64,000 nucleotides of DNA, taken from contig NZ_JAHQZT010000003.1 in the NCBI RefSeq assembly GCF_019061305.1, positions 151,179 to 215,178 of the forward strand, in the 5' to 3' direction. The notes beneath the pieces are model-generated. The model was not told the origin of the DNA. It was given only the letters and a program-made list of their open reading frames with translations, and made no database searches. The position numbers and the translations under genes were made by a program. Positions 54,649 through 63,631 of the stretch are shown piece after piece. Each line of letters opens with the position of its first letter. The stretch's first letter is position 1. Origin of the DNA: Marinobacterium weihaiense (lineage in GTDB: Bacteria > Pseudomonadota > Gammaproteobacteria > Pseudomonadales > Balneatricaceae).

Positions 54649-55992
54649 TCAGGCGTCCAGCTCGGAACTGATCAGTTCGCCGAGCAGTGAGTTGGCATAG
54701 GCTTGTTCGATACGCACGTCGGCAAAGTGGCCGATCAGGTCCGGATTGTCGCAGCGGAAGTTGACCACACGGTTGTTTTCGGTGCGGCCGGACAGCTGCC
54801 CCGGGTCTTTCTTGGAGTAACCGTTGACTAGAATGCGCTGGGTGCTGCCGACCATGCGCCGACTGATCTGGAATGCCTGTGCGGTGATGCGGTCCTGGAG
54901 GATCTTCAGACGCTGCTTCTTGGTTTCGTCATCCACGTTGTCCGGCAGATCGGCGGCCGGTGTGCCCGGGCGGCGGCTGTAGATGAAGCTGAACGAGGCG
55001 TCGAAACCAATCTCGGCAATCAGGTCCATAGTGGCTTCGAAGTCGGCATCGGTTTCATTGGGGAAGCCGATGATGAAGTCGGACGAGAAACTGATGTCCG
55101 GGCGCAGCTTCTTGATGCGGCGCAGCTTGGACTTGTACTCCAGTGCCGTGTGACCGCGCTTCATCGCCATCAGAATGCGATCGGAACCACTCTGTACCGG
55201 CAGGTGCAGGTGGCTGACCAGTTCGGGCACCTCGGCGTAGACGTCGATCAGGCTGTCGCTGAACTCCACCGGGTGCGAGGTGGTGAAGCGGATGCGGTCG
55301 ATGCCGTCGATTGCGGCGACGCAGCGGATCAGTTCGGCCAGGTCGGCGGTATCGCCATCATGGGTTTCGCCACGGTAGGCGTTGACATTCTGGCCCAGCA
55401 GGTTGACCTCACGCACGCCCTGTTCGGCCAGCTCAACACACTCAGCCAGGACATCGTCCAGCGGGCGGCTGACTTCTTCGCCACGGGTGTAGGGCACCAC
55501 GCAGAAAGTGCAGTACTTGCTGCAGCCTTCCATTACGGAGACGAACGCTTCTGCGCCCTCCACCTTGGGGGCGGGCAGGTGGTCAAACTTTTCGATCTCA
55601 GGGAAACTGACATCGACAATGCCGACACCGCCGTTGCGGCTTTCGCTGATCATTTCCGGCAGACGGTGCAGGGTCTGCGGGCCGAAGATCATGTCCACGT
55701 AGGGCGCGCGATCACGGATGGCTTCGCCTTCCTGGGAGGCGACACAGCCGCCGACGCCGATCATCAGCTCCGGCTTCTGTTCCTTCAGCTTGCGCCAGCG
55801 GCCCAGCTGATGGAACACCTTCTCCTGCGCTTTCTCGCGGATCGAGCAGGTGTTCAGCAGCAGGACATCCGCCTCATCGGGGTTGTCCGTCAACTCCAGT
55901 GCGTGGCTTTCGCCAAGCAGGTCCGCCATGCGGGAGGAGTCGTACTCGTTCATCTGACAGCCATGTGTCTTGATAAACAGCTTTTTCGCCAT
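54649..55992 (-). CDS. miaB: tRNA-2-methylthio-N6-isopentenyladenosine synthase MiaB
   Basis: MiaB is a radical SAM methylthiotransferase modifying A37 of tRNAs reading UNN codons. The 447 residues have the N-terminal cluster cysteines in [19 protein letters not shown] and GGCVASQEG, the radical SAM motif [15 protein letters not shown], and a C-terminal TRAM domain ([20 protein letters not shown]). It is first in miaB-ybeZ-ybeY-corC-lnt, transcribed leftward. Confidence 0.97.
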   Translation of the reverse strand: MAKKLFIKTHGCQMNEYDSSRMADLLGESHALELTDNPDEADVLLLNTCSIREKAQEKVFHQLGRWRKLKEQKPELMIGVGGCVASQEGEAIRDRAPYVDMIFGPQTLHRLPEMISESRNGGVGIVDVSFPEIEKFDHLPAPKVEGAEAFVSVMEGCSKYCTFCVVPYTRGEEVSRPLDDVLAECVELAEQGVREVNLLGQNVNAYRGETHDGDTADLAELIRCVAAIDGIDRIRFTTSHPVEFSDSLIDVYAEVPELVSHLHLPVQSGSDRILMAMKRGHTALEYKSKLRRIKKLRPDISFSSDFIIGFPNETDADFEATMDLIAEIGFDASFSFIYSRRPGTPAADLPDNVDDETKKQRLKILQDRITAQAFQISRRMVGSTQRILVNGYSKKDPGQLSGRTENNRVVNFRCDNPDLIGHFADVRIEQAYANSLLGELISSELDA

Positions 55993-56049
55993 GAATCACC
56001 TGTAAAACCTGTGGAAATAAAAAGAGAGCGGGTCTCGAAGAGGGCGCAA

Positions 56050-56055
56050 ATTATA
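56050..56055 (-). promoter_or_regulatory. Candidate -10 box for miaB operon
   Basis: On the minus strand the hexamer is TATAAT, an exact consensus, 57 bp before the miaB ATG. The matching -35 at 17 bp (TGGCCT) is poor, so the call is moderate. Confidence 0.45.
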
Positions 56056-56165
56056 CCCAAGGGCAGACGGTTAGGCCATAAACTGGTTAAAAATTATCCA
56101 GTCTTGTTTTTGTCACGCTCGTCCCCATATTGGCGATAAAGCATGACAAGGGAGAATCGCCGGCC

Positions 56166-56489
56166 ATGGCCAGTGAACCGCGTTTGTACAGGGTCAATTT
56201 CGTCAATCAGGACAAGGTGTATGAAGTGTATGTGCGTCATGTCTACCAGAGTGACCTCTGGGGCTTTATCCAGCTGGAGGATTTCGTCTTTGGCAACCGT
56301 TCCGAGCTGCTGGTAGACCCGGGTGAAGAAAAGCTGCGGCAGGAGTTTGCCGACGTGAACACCTGCTATGTGCCCATGCAGGCCATTATCCGCATTGATG
56401 AGGTAAAAAACGAAGGCGTGGCTCGCATCAGCGAAGCCAGGGGCAATGTGGCGGCCTTCCCCCTGACTCCGCCGCGCAAGGACAGCTGA
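56166..56489 (+). CDS. DUF1820 family protein
   Basis: A 107-residue small soluble protein, beginning EPRLYRVNFVNQDKVYEVYV and containing SDLWGFIQLEDFVFG and LVDPGEEKLRQEF, typical of DUF1820. The function is unknown. The family is widespread in gammaproteobacteria, often near miaB or ybeZ. ATG at 56166 is preferred; GGGAG lies 11 nt upstream, a little far. It ends 4 bp before the convergent lipoprotein gene. Confidence 0.83.
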   Translation: MASEPRLYRVNFVNQDKVYEVYVRHVYQSDLWGFIQLEDFVFGNRSELLVDPGEEKLRQEFADVNTCYVPMQAIIRIDEVKNEGVARISEARGNVAAFPLTPPRKDS

Positions 56490-56493
56490 CGGC

Positions 56494-57033
56494 TTACTGC
56501 GCTGCAGTGCGTACGCCCTGACCGCCGCAGGCGGCGTTACGGGTGGCGCTCTGGTTGAGCATGGCGAAGCGGTCGGTGCCGTGGTACTCGACACTCTGGT
56601 CGGCAAAGATCAGCTCGGCACCTTCAATGCGGAAGCAGCCCAGGTTGGGGTGTCGCCAGACCTTTTGCCAGACCTTGCCGCCGATTTCTTCGCCCGGTGC
56701 AAAGGGACCGGCGACGCGTAGCCAGGCGTTGCGACGACCGCTTTTGCGGGCGTTGACTGGCTTGCCGGCACGGGTAAAGGCGGATGTCTTGAACATCACG
56801 TACTGCAGGGTCTGGTCGGTGCCGTTGGTAAAGCTGATGCTGGCATCGCTACTGCCGCGAGTATGATGATCACTGATCAGTAGCACCGGCTTGGGTTCGG
56901 GTTTGGGTTCGGGTTTGACGGCAACCGATTCCGGCTGTTTTTGGGCACACGCGGTCAGCAGTACGCTGATGGCGAGGAGACTGCCGAAGCGGATGGGGGA
57001 AAAACGACCTGTGCTCTGACCTTGATTCAACAT
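56494..57033 (-). CDS. Lipoprotein of unknown function (179 aa)
   Basis: The signal ends in the lipobox VLLTAC at about residue 29. After it comes a short proline-rich spacer (KPEPKPEPKP), then a beta-rich domain with SISFTNGTDQTLQYVMFKTS and GPFAPGEEIGGKVW, which looks like an immunoglobulin-type sandwich. Three further cysteines (GCFRIEG, AACGG) may form a disulfide. The residue after the lipidated Cys is Ala, which favours the outer membrane. I do not recognise a named family. It is monocistronic and convergent with DUF1820. Confidence 0.7.
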   Translation of the reverse strand: MLNQGQSTGRFSPIRFGSLLAISVLLTACAQKQPESVAVKPEPKPEPKPVLLISDHHTRGSSDASISFTNGTDQTLQYVMFKTSAFTRAGKPVNARKSGRRNAWLRVAGPFAPGEEIGGKVWQKVWRHPNLGCFRIEGAELIFADQSVEYHGTDRFAMLNQSATRNAACGGQGVRTAAQ

Positions 57034-57136
57034 GGATATCCAAATCCTTCATTACAACTGACATTACCCAACGGGCGGGCGGCTAGGGTGCAGACGCGAA
57101 TCTGAATGCAGGCTGACCCGCGAGACAGTTCCGGCG

Positions 57137-58198
57137 TCAAGGCTCGGGTGCAATGGGCAAGAGCAAGGTTTTGGACGGTTTGCCAGGAATCTCGCGTGCC
57201 AGCCTGGGCACCAAATATCCGGGCAATACCGTTTGCAGCTCGCCTACCAGGCGACGTGCGTCGTCGTCGCTGATATCAAAATGGGCCGCGCCGGCCACCG
57301 CATCCAGTACAAACAGATAATAGGGCAGGATGCCGTCGCTGAACAGGGATTCGCTGAGTGTTTTTTGTACAGCCAGGCTGTCATTGACCCCTTTCAGCAG
57401 TACCGCCTGGTTCAGCAGGGTGACGCCGGCCCGGCGCAGCGGCTGCAAGTGGGTGCGTACCCTGTCATCCATTTCCTGCGGGTGGTTGATGTGCAATACC
57501 AGGGTGGCATCCAGGCGGCTTTCGGCCAGCATGTGCACCAGCTCCGCTGTGACCCGCTGTGGGATCACCAGCGGCAGGCGCGAGTGGATGCGCAGCCGCT
57601 GCAGGTGTGGAATGCCTTCCAGGTCTGCGATCATGCGCGCCAGACGCCGGTCGGGGGTGGCCAGAGGGTCGCCGCCGGAGAAGATGACCTCGTGGACCTG
57701 CTCATGTGCATGGATATAGTTCAGCGCTGCTTGCCAGGCCGCACCGCCGAGCTGGTTGTTACCATATGGAAAGTGACGTCGGAAGCAGTAGCGGCAGTTG
57801 ATGGCACAGGCTCCGGACAGCACCAGCAGCACCCGGTCGGTATACTTGTGGATCAGTCCCGGGCTCGGGTTGGCATTGGCCTCGCCCAGCGGGTCAGCGC
57901 CAAAGCCGGGCACGTCCAGCAACTCCTGCTGCAGCGGCAAAATCTGGCGCAGCAGCGGATCGTTCGGGTCGCCCTTGCGTATCCGGTTCAGGTAGGGGCG
58001 CGGTACCATCAGCCCGAACAAGCGGTCGGCTGCCTGAGCGCCGGGCAGCAGCTCGGCGGGCAGCTCCAGTGCGGCCAGCAGCTGGGCCGGATCGGTGATG
58101 GCGTGACGCAGTTCGCTCTGCCAGTCGGCCACAGAGGGGTGTAGCAGGTTCATCGGGACAGGTCGCTCAAGGGGTTGTGCGGATGGATTTGCCTGCAT
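57137..58198 (-). CDS. epmB: EF-P beta-lysylation protein EpmB (lysine 2,3-aminomutase-like)
   Basis: EpmB converts (S)-alpha-lysine to (R)-beta-lysine, which EpmA then attaches to EF-P. The 353-residue protein is a radical SAM/PLP enzyme with CAINCRYCFRRHFPYGNNQL for the cluster, GDPLATPDRRL, and the lysine-bearing C-terminal region. It is divergent from efp with a shared 93-bp gap, as in E. coli. The ATG at 58198 abuts AAGGAGA, an unusually short spacing, so the start could be elsewhere (for instance ATG 58153 or TTG 58225). Confidence 0.93.
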   Translation of the reverse strand: MQANPSAQPLERPVPMNLLHPSVADWQSELRHAITDPAQLLAALELPAELLPGAQAADRLFGLMVPRPYLNRIRKGDPNDPLLRQILPLQQELLDVPGFGADPLGEANANPSPGLIHKYTDRVLLVLSGACAINCRYCFRRHFPYGNNQLGGAAWQAALNYIHAHEQVHEVIFSGGDPLATPDRRLARMIADLEGIPHLQRLRIHSRLPLVIPQRVTAELVHMLAESRLDATLVLHINHPQEMDDRVRTHLQPLRRAGVTLLNQAVLLKGVNDSLAVQKTLSESLFSDGILPYYLFVLDAVAGAAHFDISDDDARRLVGELQTVLPGYLVPRLAREIPGKPSKTLLLPIAPEP

Positions 58199-58291
58199 TC
58201 TCCTTTGCAGTAGAATGGCTGTCAATTTACGGGCCAGCCGTCCGCCGGATGGGGCCTGCCTTCGAAATTCAGATCATGGAATCCTTCCTCT

Positions 58292-58858
58292 ATGGCTAAC
58301 TACTCCAGCAACCAGTTCAAGAACGGCATGAAAGTGATGATCGACGGCGACCCGTGCAGCATGGTCGACGTGGAATTCGTCAAGCCGGGCAAGGGCCAGG
58401 CATTTACTCGCGTGCGTCTGCGCAACCTGATGACCGGTCGTATCTGGGAGCGTACCTTCAAGTCCAACGAGACCGCTGAAAGCGCGGACGTGATGGATAC
58501 GGATATGGAGTACCTCTACAACGATGGCGAAATGTGGCATTTCATGGACCCGAAAACCTTCGATCAGGTCGCCGCGGACCAGAATGCCGTGGGTGATGGT
58601 GCCAAGTGGTTGAAGGAACAGGACAAGGTGGTTGTCACCCTGTGGAATGACAACCCGATCAGCGTGACGCCGCCGAATTTTGTCGAGCTGGAAGTGGTTG
58701 AGACCGATCCGGGTCTGAAAGGTGATACCGCCCAGGGTGGCTCCAAGCCTGCGACCCTCAGTACTGGTGCTGTGGTGCGTGTACCGCTGTTCATCGAGCA
58801 GGGTGAAGTGCTGCGTATCGATACTCGCACCGGTGAGTACGTCAGCCGCGCGAACTGA
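58292..58858 (+). CDS. efp: Elongation factor P
   Basis: EF-P rescues ribosomes stalled at consecutive prolines. The 188 residues match the bacterial protein. The modification site is Lys34 in [16 protein letters not shown], and the presence of epmA and epmB in the window supports (R)-beta-lysylation there. The C-terminal signature [20 protein letters not shown] is clear. A terminator follows 73 bp later. Confidence 0.98.
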   Translation: MANYSSNQFKNGMKVMIDGDPCSMVDVEFVKPGKGQAFTRVRLRNLMTGRIWERTFKSNETAESADVMDTDMEYLYNDGEMWHFMDPKTFDQVAADQNAVGDGAKWLKEQDKVVVTLWNDNPISVTPPNFVELEVVETDPGLKGDTAQGGSKPATLSTGAVVRVPLFIEQGEVLRIDTRTGEYVSRAN

Positions 58859-58931
58859 TGGATGTTTGTCTGATGTCGAGTGAACCTTGTGGATAGGCCG
58901 TAAGTTTCACTCGCTTCATCCGCGAACGATG

Positions 58932-58957
58932 AAATGGCAGCTTCGGCTGCCATTTTC
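58932..58957 (+). terminator. Intrinsic terminator after efp
   Basis: AAATGGCAGC-TTCG-GCTGCCATTTTC has a 10-bp stem with a stable UUCG tetraloop and a short T-run. It separates efp from epmA. Confidence 0.75.
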
Positions 58958-59068
58958 ATGTACAGAATCTACGTTATGCCTGCGGATGCAGGAGGGCCAC
59001 GGTGTTCGCAGCGCTCGCGTGGCGGACCTGCACGGGGCAGTTGCCTTCGAGATCCCCCATTGAGCCAC

Positions 59069-60037
59069 ATGCCAAACGAACCCTGGCGCCCCAGCGCCCC
59101 GATCAACCATCTGCGCGCCCGTGCCGGCGTGCTGGCGCAGATTCGACACTTCTTCGCCGAGCGCAGTGTACTGGAGGTGGAAACCCCGGTGCTATCCAAG
59201 TGCGCGGTCAGTGATCCCTTTATCGACAGCCTCGAAGTGAGCTTCGGCTTCCAGCCAGGGATCGAGGATGAGCGCCTTTATCTGCAGACTTCGCCCGAAT
59301 ATGCCATGAAGCGCCTGCTGGCCGCCGGCAGTGGCGACATCTATCAGATGGCCAAGGTGTTTCGCAATGGTGAGTCCGGGCGGCGCCACAACCCCGAGTT
59401 CACCATGCTGGAGTGGTACCGTCTCGGGTTTGATGACCAGCGATTGATGGACGAAGTGGCGGCGCTGGTGACCCGGATCGTGCCTTCGCTGTCAGTACGC
59501 CGCCTCAGCTATGCCGAGCTGTTCGAGCAAGAGCTGGGGCTCGATCCGCACGCGGCGTCGCTGGAAACGCTGCAGCGGGTGTGCCGGGCGCATGTGGATG
59601 CGCCTTTCGAGGATGATGATCGCGACACCTGGCTCAACCTGCTGATGTCGCATGTACTGGAGCCCCGGCTTAAGGGCGCCGTATTTATCCACAGCTACCC
59701 GGCCTCCATGGCGGCGTTGGCACAGACCCGTGTGGACGCGCAGGGGCGGGTGGTGGCGGCGCGCTTTGAGCTCTTTGTCGATGGCGTCGAGTTGGCCAAT
59801 GGTTATCACGAGCTGACCGATGCCGATGAACAGGCACGACGGCTGCAGGCGGATCAGCGTCAGCGCGCCCTGCTGGGGCTACCGCAGCGCCCGCTGGACG
59901 GACGCCTGGTGCAGGCGCTTGCGGCCGGCATGCCCAACTGTGCCGGTGTGGCCCTGGGAGTTGATCGTCTGGTGATGTTGGCGCTGGGTGTGGATAACTT
60001 GGAGCAGGTGGTGTCATTTATGCACGCGCGGGCATAA
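59069..60037 (+). CDS. epmA: EF-P lysyl-transferase EpmA (GenX/PoxA)
   Basis: EpmA resembles the catalytic core of class II LysRS and ligates (R)-beta-lysine to EF-P Lys34. The 322 residues match (E. coli 325), with no anticodon-binding domain. Class II motifs are VLEVETPVLSK, RNGESGRRHNPEFTMLEWYR and the terminal GVALGVDRLVMLALG. The ATG at 59069 begins MPNEPWRPS; the frame is open upstream for 45 more codons, but this reads through the efp terminator. The Shine-Dalgarno is weak. epmC is not in the window. Confidence 0.94.
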   Translation: MPNEPWRPSAPINHLRARAGVLAQIRHFFAERSVLEVETPVLSKCAVSDPFIDSLEVSFGFQPGIEDERLYLQTSPEYAMKRLLAAGSGDIYQMAKVFRNGESGRRHNPEFTMLEWYRLGFDDQRLMDEVAALVTRIVPSLSVRRLSYAELFEQELGLDPHAASLETLQRVCRAHVDAPFEDDDRDTWLNLLMSHVLEPRLKGAVFIHSYPASMAALAQTRVDAQGRVVAARFELFVDGVELANGYHELTDADEQARRLQADQRQRALLGLPQRPLDGRLVQALAAGMPNCAGVALGVDRLVMLALGVDNLEQVVSFMHARA

Positions 60038-60158
60038 CCGCCGTGCCTTGGCCGCCAAAAGTATGCACAATATCCCTTGCTCAGGGATTGGGCACGGTCC
60101 GTCATGGCCGGGCACACTCGCTGTGGCCTCACTCTGTATATCAGTCAAGGAGAATGCA

Positions 60159-60905
60159 ATGCTTAAAGACATGATGGCGAGAATCGGCATCGGGGCGGCG
60201 ACCGTCGATACCCTGCCGGACAACGTGGAAGTGACCCAGGGTGGCCGCGTCAGTGGCACCATTCGGATTCGGGGAGGCGAGGTTGAGCAGCGGGTCGACC
60301 GTGTCGAGCTGAAGCTGATGACCGAAGCCAAGCAGGAAGTCGATGACGGCACCGTGCGTGGCCCTCATGCACTTGCTCTGTTTGCCATTGACGAGCAGTT
60401 CACCCTCGTGCCCGGTGAGACGCATGACATCCCCTTTGCCATCGAGCTGCATCCGGAAACGCCGGTCACCGCCATTGCCGAAGGCCGCAACGAGAGCAAA
60501 GTCTGGCTCGACACCAGTCTGGACATCGACTTTGCGCTGGATCCGCGCGACAAGGACTATCTGCTGGTGCACCCCGCGCCGGTCGTGGCCGCTTTCATGC
60601 GGGGGATGCAGAAGGCAGGGTACCGCGCGGTCAAAGCGGATGTGGAAAAGGGCTTTTTGAGTGGCGATGGTTTCCGTTCGACCAGCGGCATTTATCAGGA
60701 GCTGGAGTACGCGCCCGGCGGTTTCGGCCTGGGCTGGAACCGCATCAAGGAAGTGGAGCTGTCGTTCATCTGCCGTCCGGATGCCGTACATGTGATCGTG
60801 GAGCTGGATCGTTCCTTCTCCGGCGACGGCTATCGCTGCCTGACGCTGCACCCGAATACCGGTGAGGCTGAAGTGCGCGAGCTGCTGGCAGGCCTGCTGC
60901 AGTAA
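60159..60905 (+). CDS. SpoOM (sporulation-control) family protein
   Basis: SpoOM has an arrestin-like fold; in Bacillus it influences sporulation, but homologues are common in non-sporulating gammaproteobacteria with unknown function. The 248 residues show VEVTQGGRVSGTIRIRGGEV, IPFAIELHPETPVTA, VWLDTSLDIDFALDPRDKDY and a C-terminal GWNRIKEVELSFICRPDAVH. The ATG at 60159 has AAGGAGA in front. It is monocistronic and cytoplasmic. Confidence 0.9.
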   Translation: MLKDMMARIGIGAATVDTLPDNVEVTQGGRVSGTIRIRGGEVEQRVDRVELKLMTEAKQEVDDGTVRGPHALALFAIDEQFTLVPGETHDIPFAIELHPETPVTAIAEGRNESKVWLDTSLDIDFALDPRDKDYLLVHPAPVVAAFMRGMQKAGYRAVKADVEKGFLSGDGFRSTSGIYQELEYAPGGFGLGWNRIKEVELSFICRPDAVHVIVELDRSFSGDGYRCLTLHPNTGEAEVRELLAGLLQ

Positions 60906-60972
60906 CGAGACGTCCGGGGTATCGCCGCCGGTGCCCCGATGCAGGCGACCAGGGCGTGGATGCCGGAGCCGG

Positions 60973-61254
60973 TCAGCCGTTGCGGTACAGGGTTTTGATC
61001 AGGTGATAACCGAAGCGGGTTTTCACGGGGCCATGCACCTTAAGCAGCGGGCGTTTGAATACGACATCGTCAAACGCCTTGACCATGTCGCCCCGGCGAA
61101 ATTCGCCCAGATCACCGCCGCGCTTGCCGGACGGGCAGATGGAGTGGCGCTTGGCCAGTGCTGCGAACGGCTTGCCCTTGTTCAGTTGTTCAAGGATATC
61201 CAGCGCTTCTTGCCTGGTCTTGACCAGAATATGCAGTGCCGCCGCGGTCGCCAT
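60973..61254 (-). CDS. ppiC: Peptidyl-prolyl cis-trans isomerase PpiC (parvulin)
   Basis: A single-domain parvulin of 93 residues, the size of E. coli PpiC (93). It starts [20 protein letters not shown] and has [37 protein letters not shown] and [15 protein letters not shown]. It is cytoplasmic with no signal. It lies 82 bp downstream of the helicase gene on the same strand and may be on the same transcript. Confidence 0.96.
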   Translation of the reverse strand: MATAAALHILVKTRQEALDILEQLNKGKPFAALAKRHSICPSGKRGGDLGEFRRGDMVKAFDDVVFKRPLLKVHGPVKTRFGYHLIKTLYRNG

Positions 61255-61336
61255 GTCTGTTCCTGCCCTTCAATCGTATTTCAAGCGTATTATCATACCA
61301 AGAAACCCTTCCGGGGCGCAGGCTGATCCGATGTTA

Positions 61337-63631
61337 TCAGTGGCCGTCGGTGTCGGGCCACCAGCGGGGCAGCAGTGCCCGGATGTGCGGCTGCTCGAAG
61401 CGGTCATCCAGCAGCTCCACCACCCCGGTATCCTCCGGCGTGCGAATCAGGCGGCCGGCGGCCTGGATCACCTTGCGGATGCCCGGATACAGATAGGTAT
61501 AGTTTTCCCCTTGTCCAAAACGTGCCTGGAGTCGCCGGGCCAGCTGCTGATGAAAGTCGTCACAGGGCGGCAACCCCAGGGTGGCGATGAACACGCCTAT
61601 CAATGCGTCTCCGGGCAGGTCGATGCCTTCGGAAAAGGCACCGCCAAGCACGGCAAATCCGACCAGGCCACGCTGATGGCGAAAGCGTTCAATGAATGCA
61701 AGCCGTGCCGGCTCACTCATGCCGGCCGTCTGAGTGACCACCGGGATATCGGGGCTGTGCTGCACAAAGGCCTGATGCAGCCGCTCAAGATAGGCAAAGC
61801 TGGATAGATACACCAGGTAATTGCCGGCACGGGCCCGGTACTGCTGCACGATGCGCTGCACAATGGGGCCGAGGGAGTGCTGGCGCTGGTTCAAGCGGGT
61901 GCTGATGCCGACCACCTTCAGGGTCAGCTGGGTTGGTGCAAAAGGTGCAGGGATCGGCTGCCACGCGGTTCGGTTGGGCAAGCCCAGCAGATCCTGATAA
62001 TACCCGGCCGGATTCAGCGTGGCCGAGAATAGCGTGCAGGCGCGCGCGCGCGCAAAACGCTCGGCCAGAAAGTCCGCCGGGATCAGGTTGCGAATCGATA
62101 GCTGAGCCTGGACTCGCGGGCGCTGTCCTCGACCACGGATTTGGCGGATCTCCAGAGTGCAGAGCGAGTGATCGCCGAACGATTCGGCCAGTTTCAAGAA
62201 CCCCAGGGTATCGAACAGTAGGGTCTGCAGCTCGGGGATGATCGGGTGCTCGGTCATGTACTCGGTCAGGTCGCCGATCAGGCGCTGCAGGGCATGGTTG
62301 AGCTCGGTCGGCACTTTACCCAAGTGCTGCAGGCTATCGGTGTTGCCGGCAGCAGGCGACGTGTCGGTATGGCCGTTGATCAGGCTGCGCCAGGCCCGCT
62401 GGACGGCCTTGAAAGTGTTGTTCAAGACCCTGGGGGCGGTGCGTGCCACGCGTCGAAAATGGGCCTGATGCAGCCGTGCGGAGTACATGCCGCGCGCCCG
62501 CTCGACGAGGTTGTGGGCTTCGTCAATCAGCACCGCGACTTGCCAGTCGTTCTGCCGGGTCAGGCCATACAGCAGGGCCTGCTGGTCAAAGTAGTGGTTG
62601 ACGTCCGCGACCACTACATCGGACCAGCGTGCCATTTCCTGTGCCAGATAATAGGGACAGATGTCATGTTTCTTGGCCAGCATACGCAGACGCGCATGAT
62701 CCAGCCAGCCGGATTCGGCTGCCGCCTGGCGTGCTGCAGGCAGACGATCAAAGAACCCGCTCGCCAGCGGGCAGGAATCCCCGTGGCAGGCGCGATCCGG
62801 GTGCTCGCAGGCCTTGTCCCGAGCCGTCAACTCCAGCACCCGCAGCAGTGCCGGGGCGCCGTTTGGCATCAACATGCGTAGACCATCCAGTACCAACTGG
62901 CGCCCGGTAGTGCGTGCGGTGAGGATGAACAGGCGGTCCAGCTGGCGCCTGGGCATGGCCATCAAAGCCGGATATGTCACGCCCAGGGTCTTGCCGATAC
63001 CGGTAGGGGCTTCCAGCAGCAGGCTGTGGTCTGTGCAGGTGCTTTTGTAAACAGTTTCACTCAAAAGCCGCTGATGCGGGCGGAATGCCGGAAAGGGAAA
63101 CGCCAGCGTCATCAGCGCGTTGTCTCGCCGCTTGCGGTGCGTGTACTCCCGTTGATACCAGTCCTGATAACGGTGACACAGGTCGGCCAGGAACACTCCT
63201 AATTCGGCTTCCTCCCAGGTGTTTTCTTGCGCTGTTTCCTTGTCCCGGGCAATATCGTAATACACTAGGCGTAGCCGCACGCGGCTGAGGCTGTCTCGCT
63301 GACAGAGCAGGGCGCCGTATACCTTGAGCTGAGCCAGGTGTAACCGGTGCTGCCCGGCCCCGATGCGGGCCAGGTCACCCCGATGGGTTTTGATTTCTTC
63401 TAGTATCGGCGTGGTGGCGTCGGGCAGATAGCCATCGGCCTGGCCACGCAGCGCGATGCCCTGACACGTTCCCTGCAGCAGGTACTCTGCCTGATAATGT
63501 GCCGGGCGGCGTGACTGCAGCGCCTGATGCCCTCTGATACCCTCATCGGCACTGGGCGCCGGCGTGTAGCGGTGTTCCAGACTGCCGATCCGAGCGGCAA
63601 ACTCACACAAGGAGCGAACGGCAACCTTCAT
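61337..63631 (-). CDS. XPD/DinG-type DNA helicase with N-terminal PD-(D/E)XK-like nuclease
   Basis: The 764-residue protein has two parts. About residues 1-165 look like a PD-(D/E)XK nuclease: LRGQADGYLPD gives an aspartate and ILEEIKTHRGDLARIGAG the E-x-K, then QLKVYGALLCQ. From about 180 follows a superfamily 2 helicase of XPD type: Walker A APTGIGKTLGVTYPALMA, iron-sulfur cysteines CEHPDRACHGDSC and DICPYYLAQ, DEAH box VLIDEAHNLVERAR, and the terminal YLYPGIRKVIQAAGRLIRTP. A repair role such as 5'-3' unwinding coupled to cutting is inferred. Its start at 63631 has AGAGC only; the Shine-Dalgarno is poor. Confidence 0.85.
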   Translation of the reverse strand: MKVAVRSLCEFAARIGSLEHRYTPAPSADEGIRGHQALQSRRPAHYQAEYLLQGTCQGIALRGQADGYLPDATTPILEEIKTHRGDLARIGAGQHRLHLAQLKVYGALLCQRDSLSRVRLRLVYYDIARDKETAQENTWEEAELGVFLADLCHRYQDWYQREYTHRKRRDNALMTLAFPFPAFRPHQRLLSETVYKSTCTDHSLLLEAPTGIGKTLGVTYPALMAMPRRQLDRLFILTARTTGRQLVLDGLRMLMPNGAPALLRVLELTARDKACEHPDRACHGDSCPLASGFFDRLPAARQAAAESGWLDHARLRMLAKKHDICPYYLAQEMARWSDVVVADVNHYFDQQALLYGLTRQNDWQVAVLIDEAHNLVERARGMYSARLHQAHFRRVARTAPRVLNNTFKAVQRAWRSLINGHTDTSPAAGNTDSLQHLGKVPTELNHALQRLIGDLTEYMTEHPIIPELQTLLFDTLGFLKLAESFGDHSLCTLEIRQIRGRGQRPRVQAQLSIRNLIPADFLAERFARARACTLFSATLNPAGYYQDLLGLPNRTAWQPIPAPFAPTQLTLKVVGISTRLNQRQHSLGPIVQRIVQQYRARAGNYLVYLSSFAYLERLHQAFVQHSPDIPVVTQTAGMSEPARLAFIERFRHQRGLVGFAVLGGAFSEGIDLPGDALIGVFIATLGLPPCDDFHQQLARRLQARFGQGENYTYLYPGIRKVIQAAGRLIRTPEDTGVVELLDDRFEQPHIRALLPRWWPDTDGH

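Noticed and set aside
61337..63631. Helicase gene as part of a phage-defence system
   Set aside because: Its neighbours are ppiC and a SpoOM gene, and no other defence-type gene is in the window. A DNA-repair role fits better.
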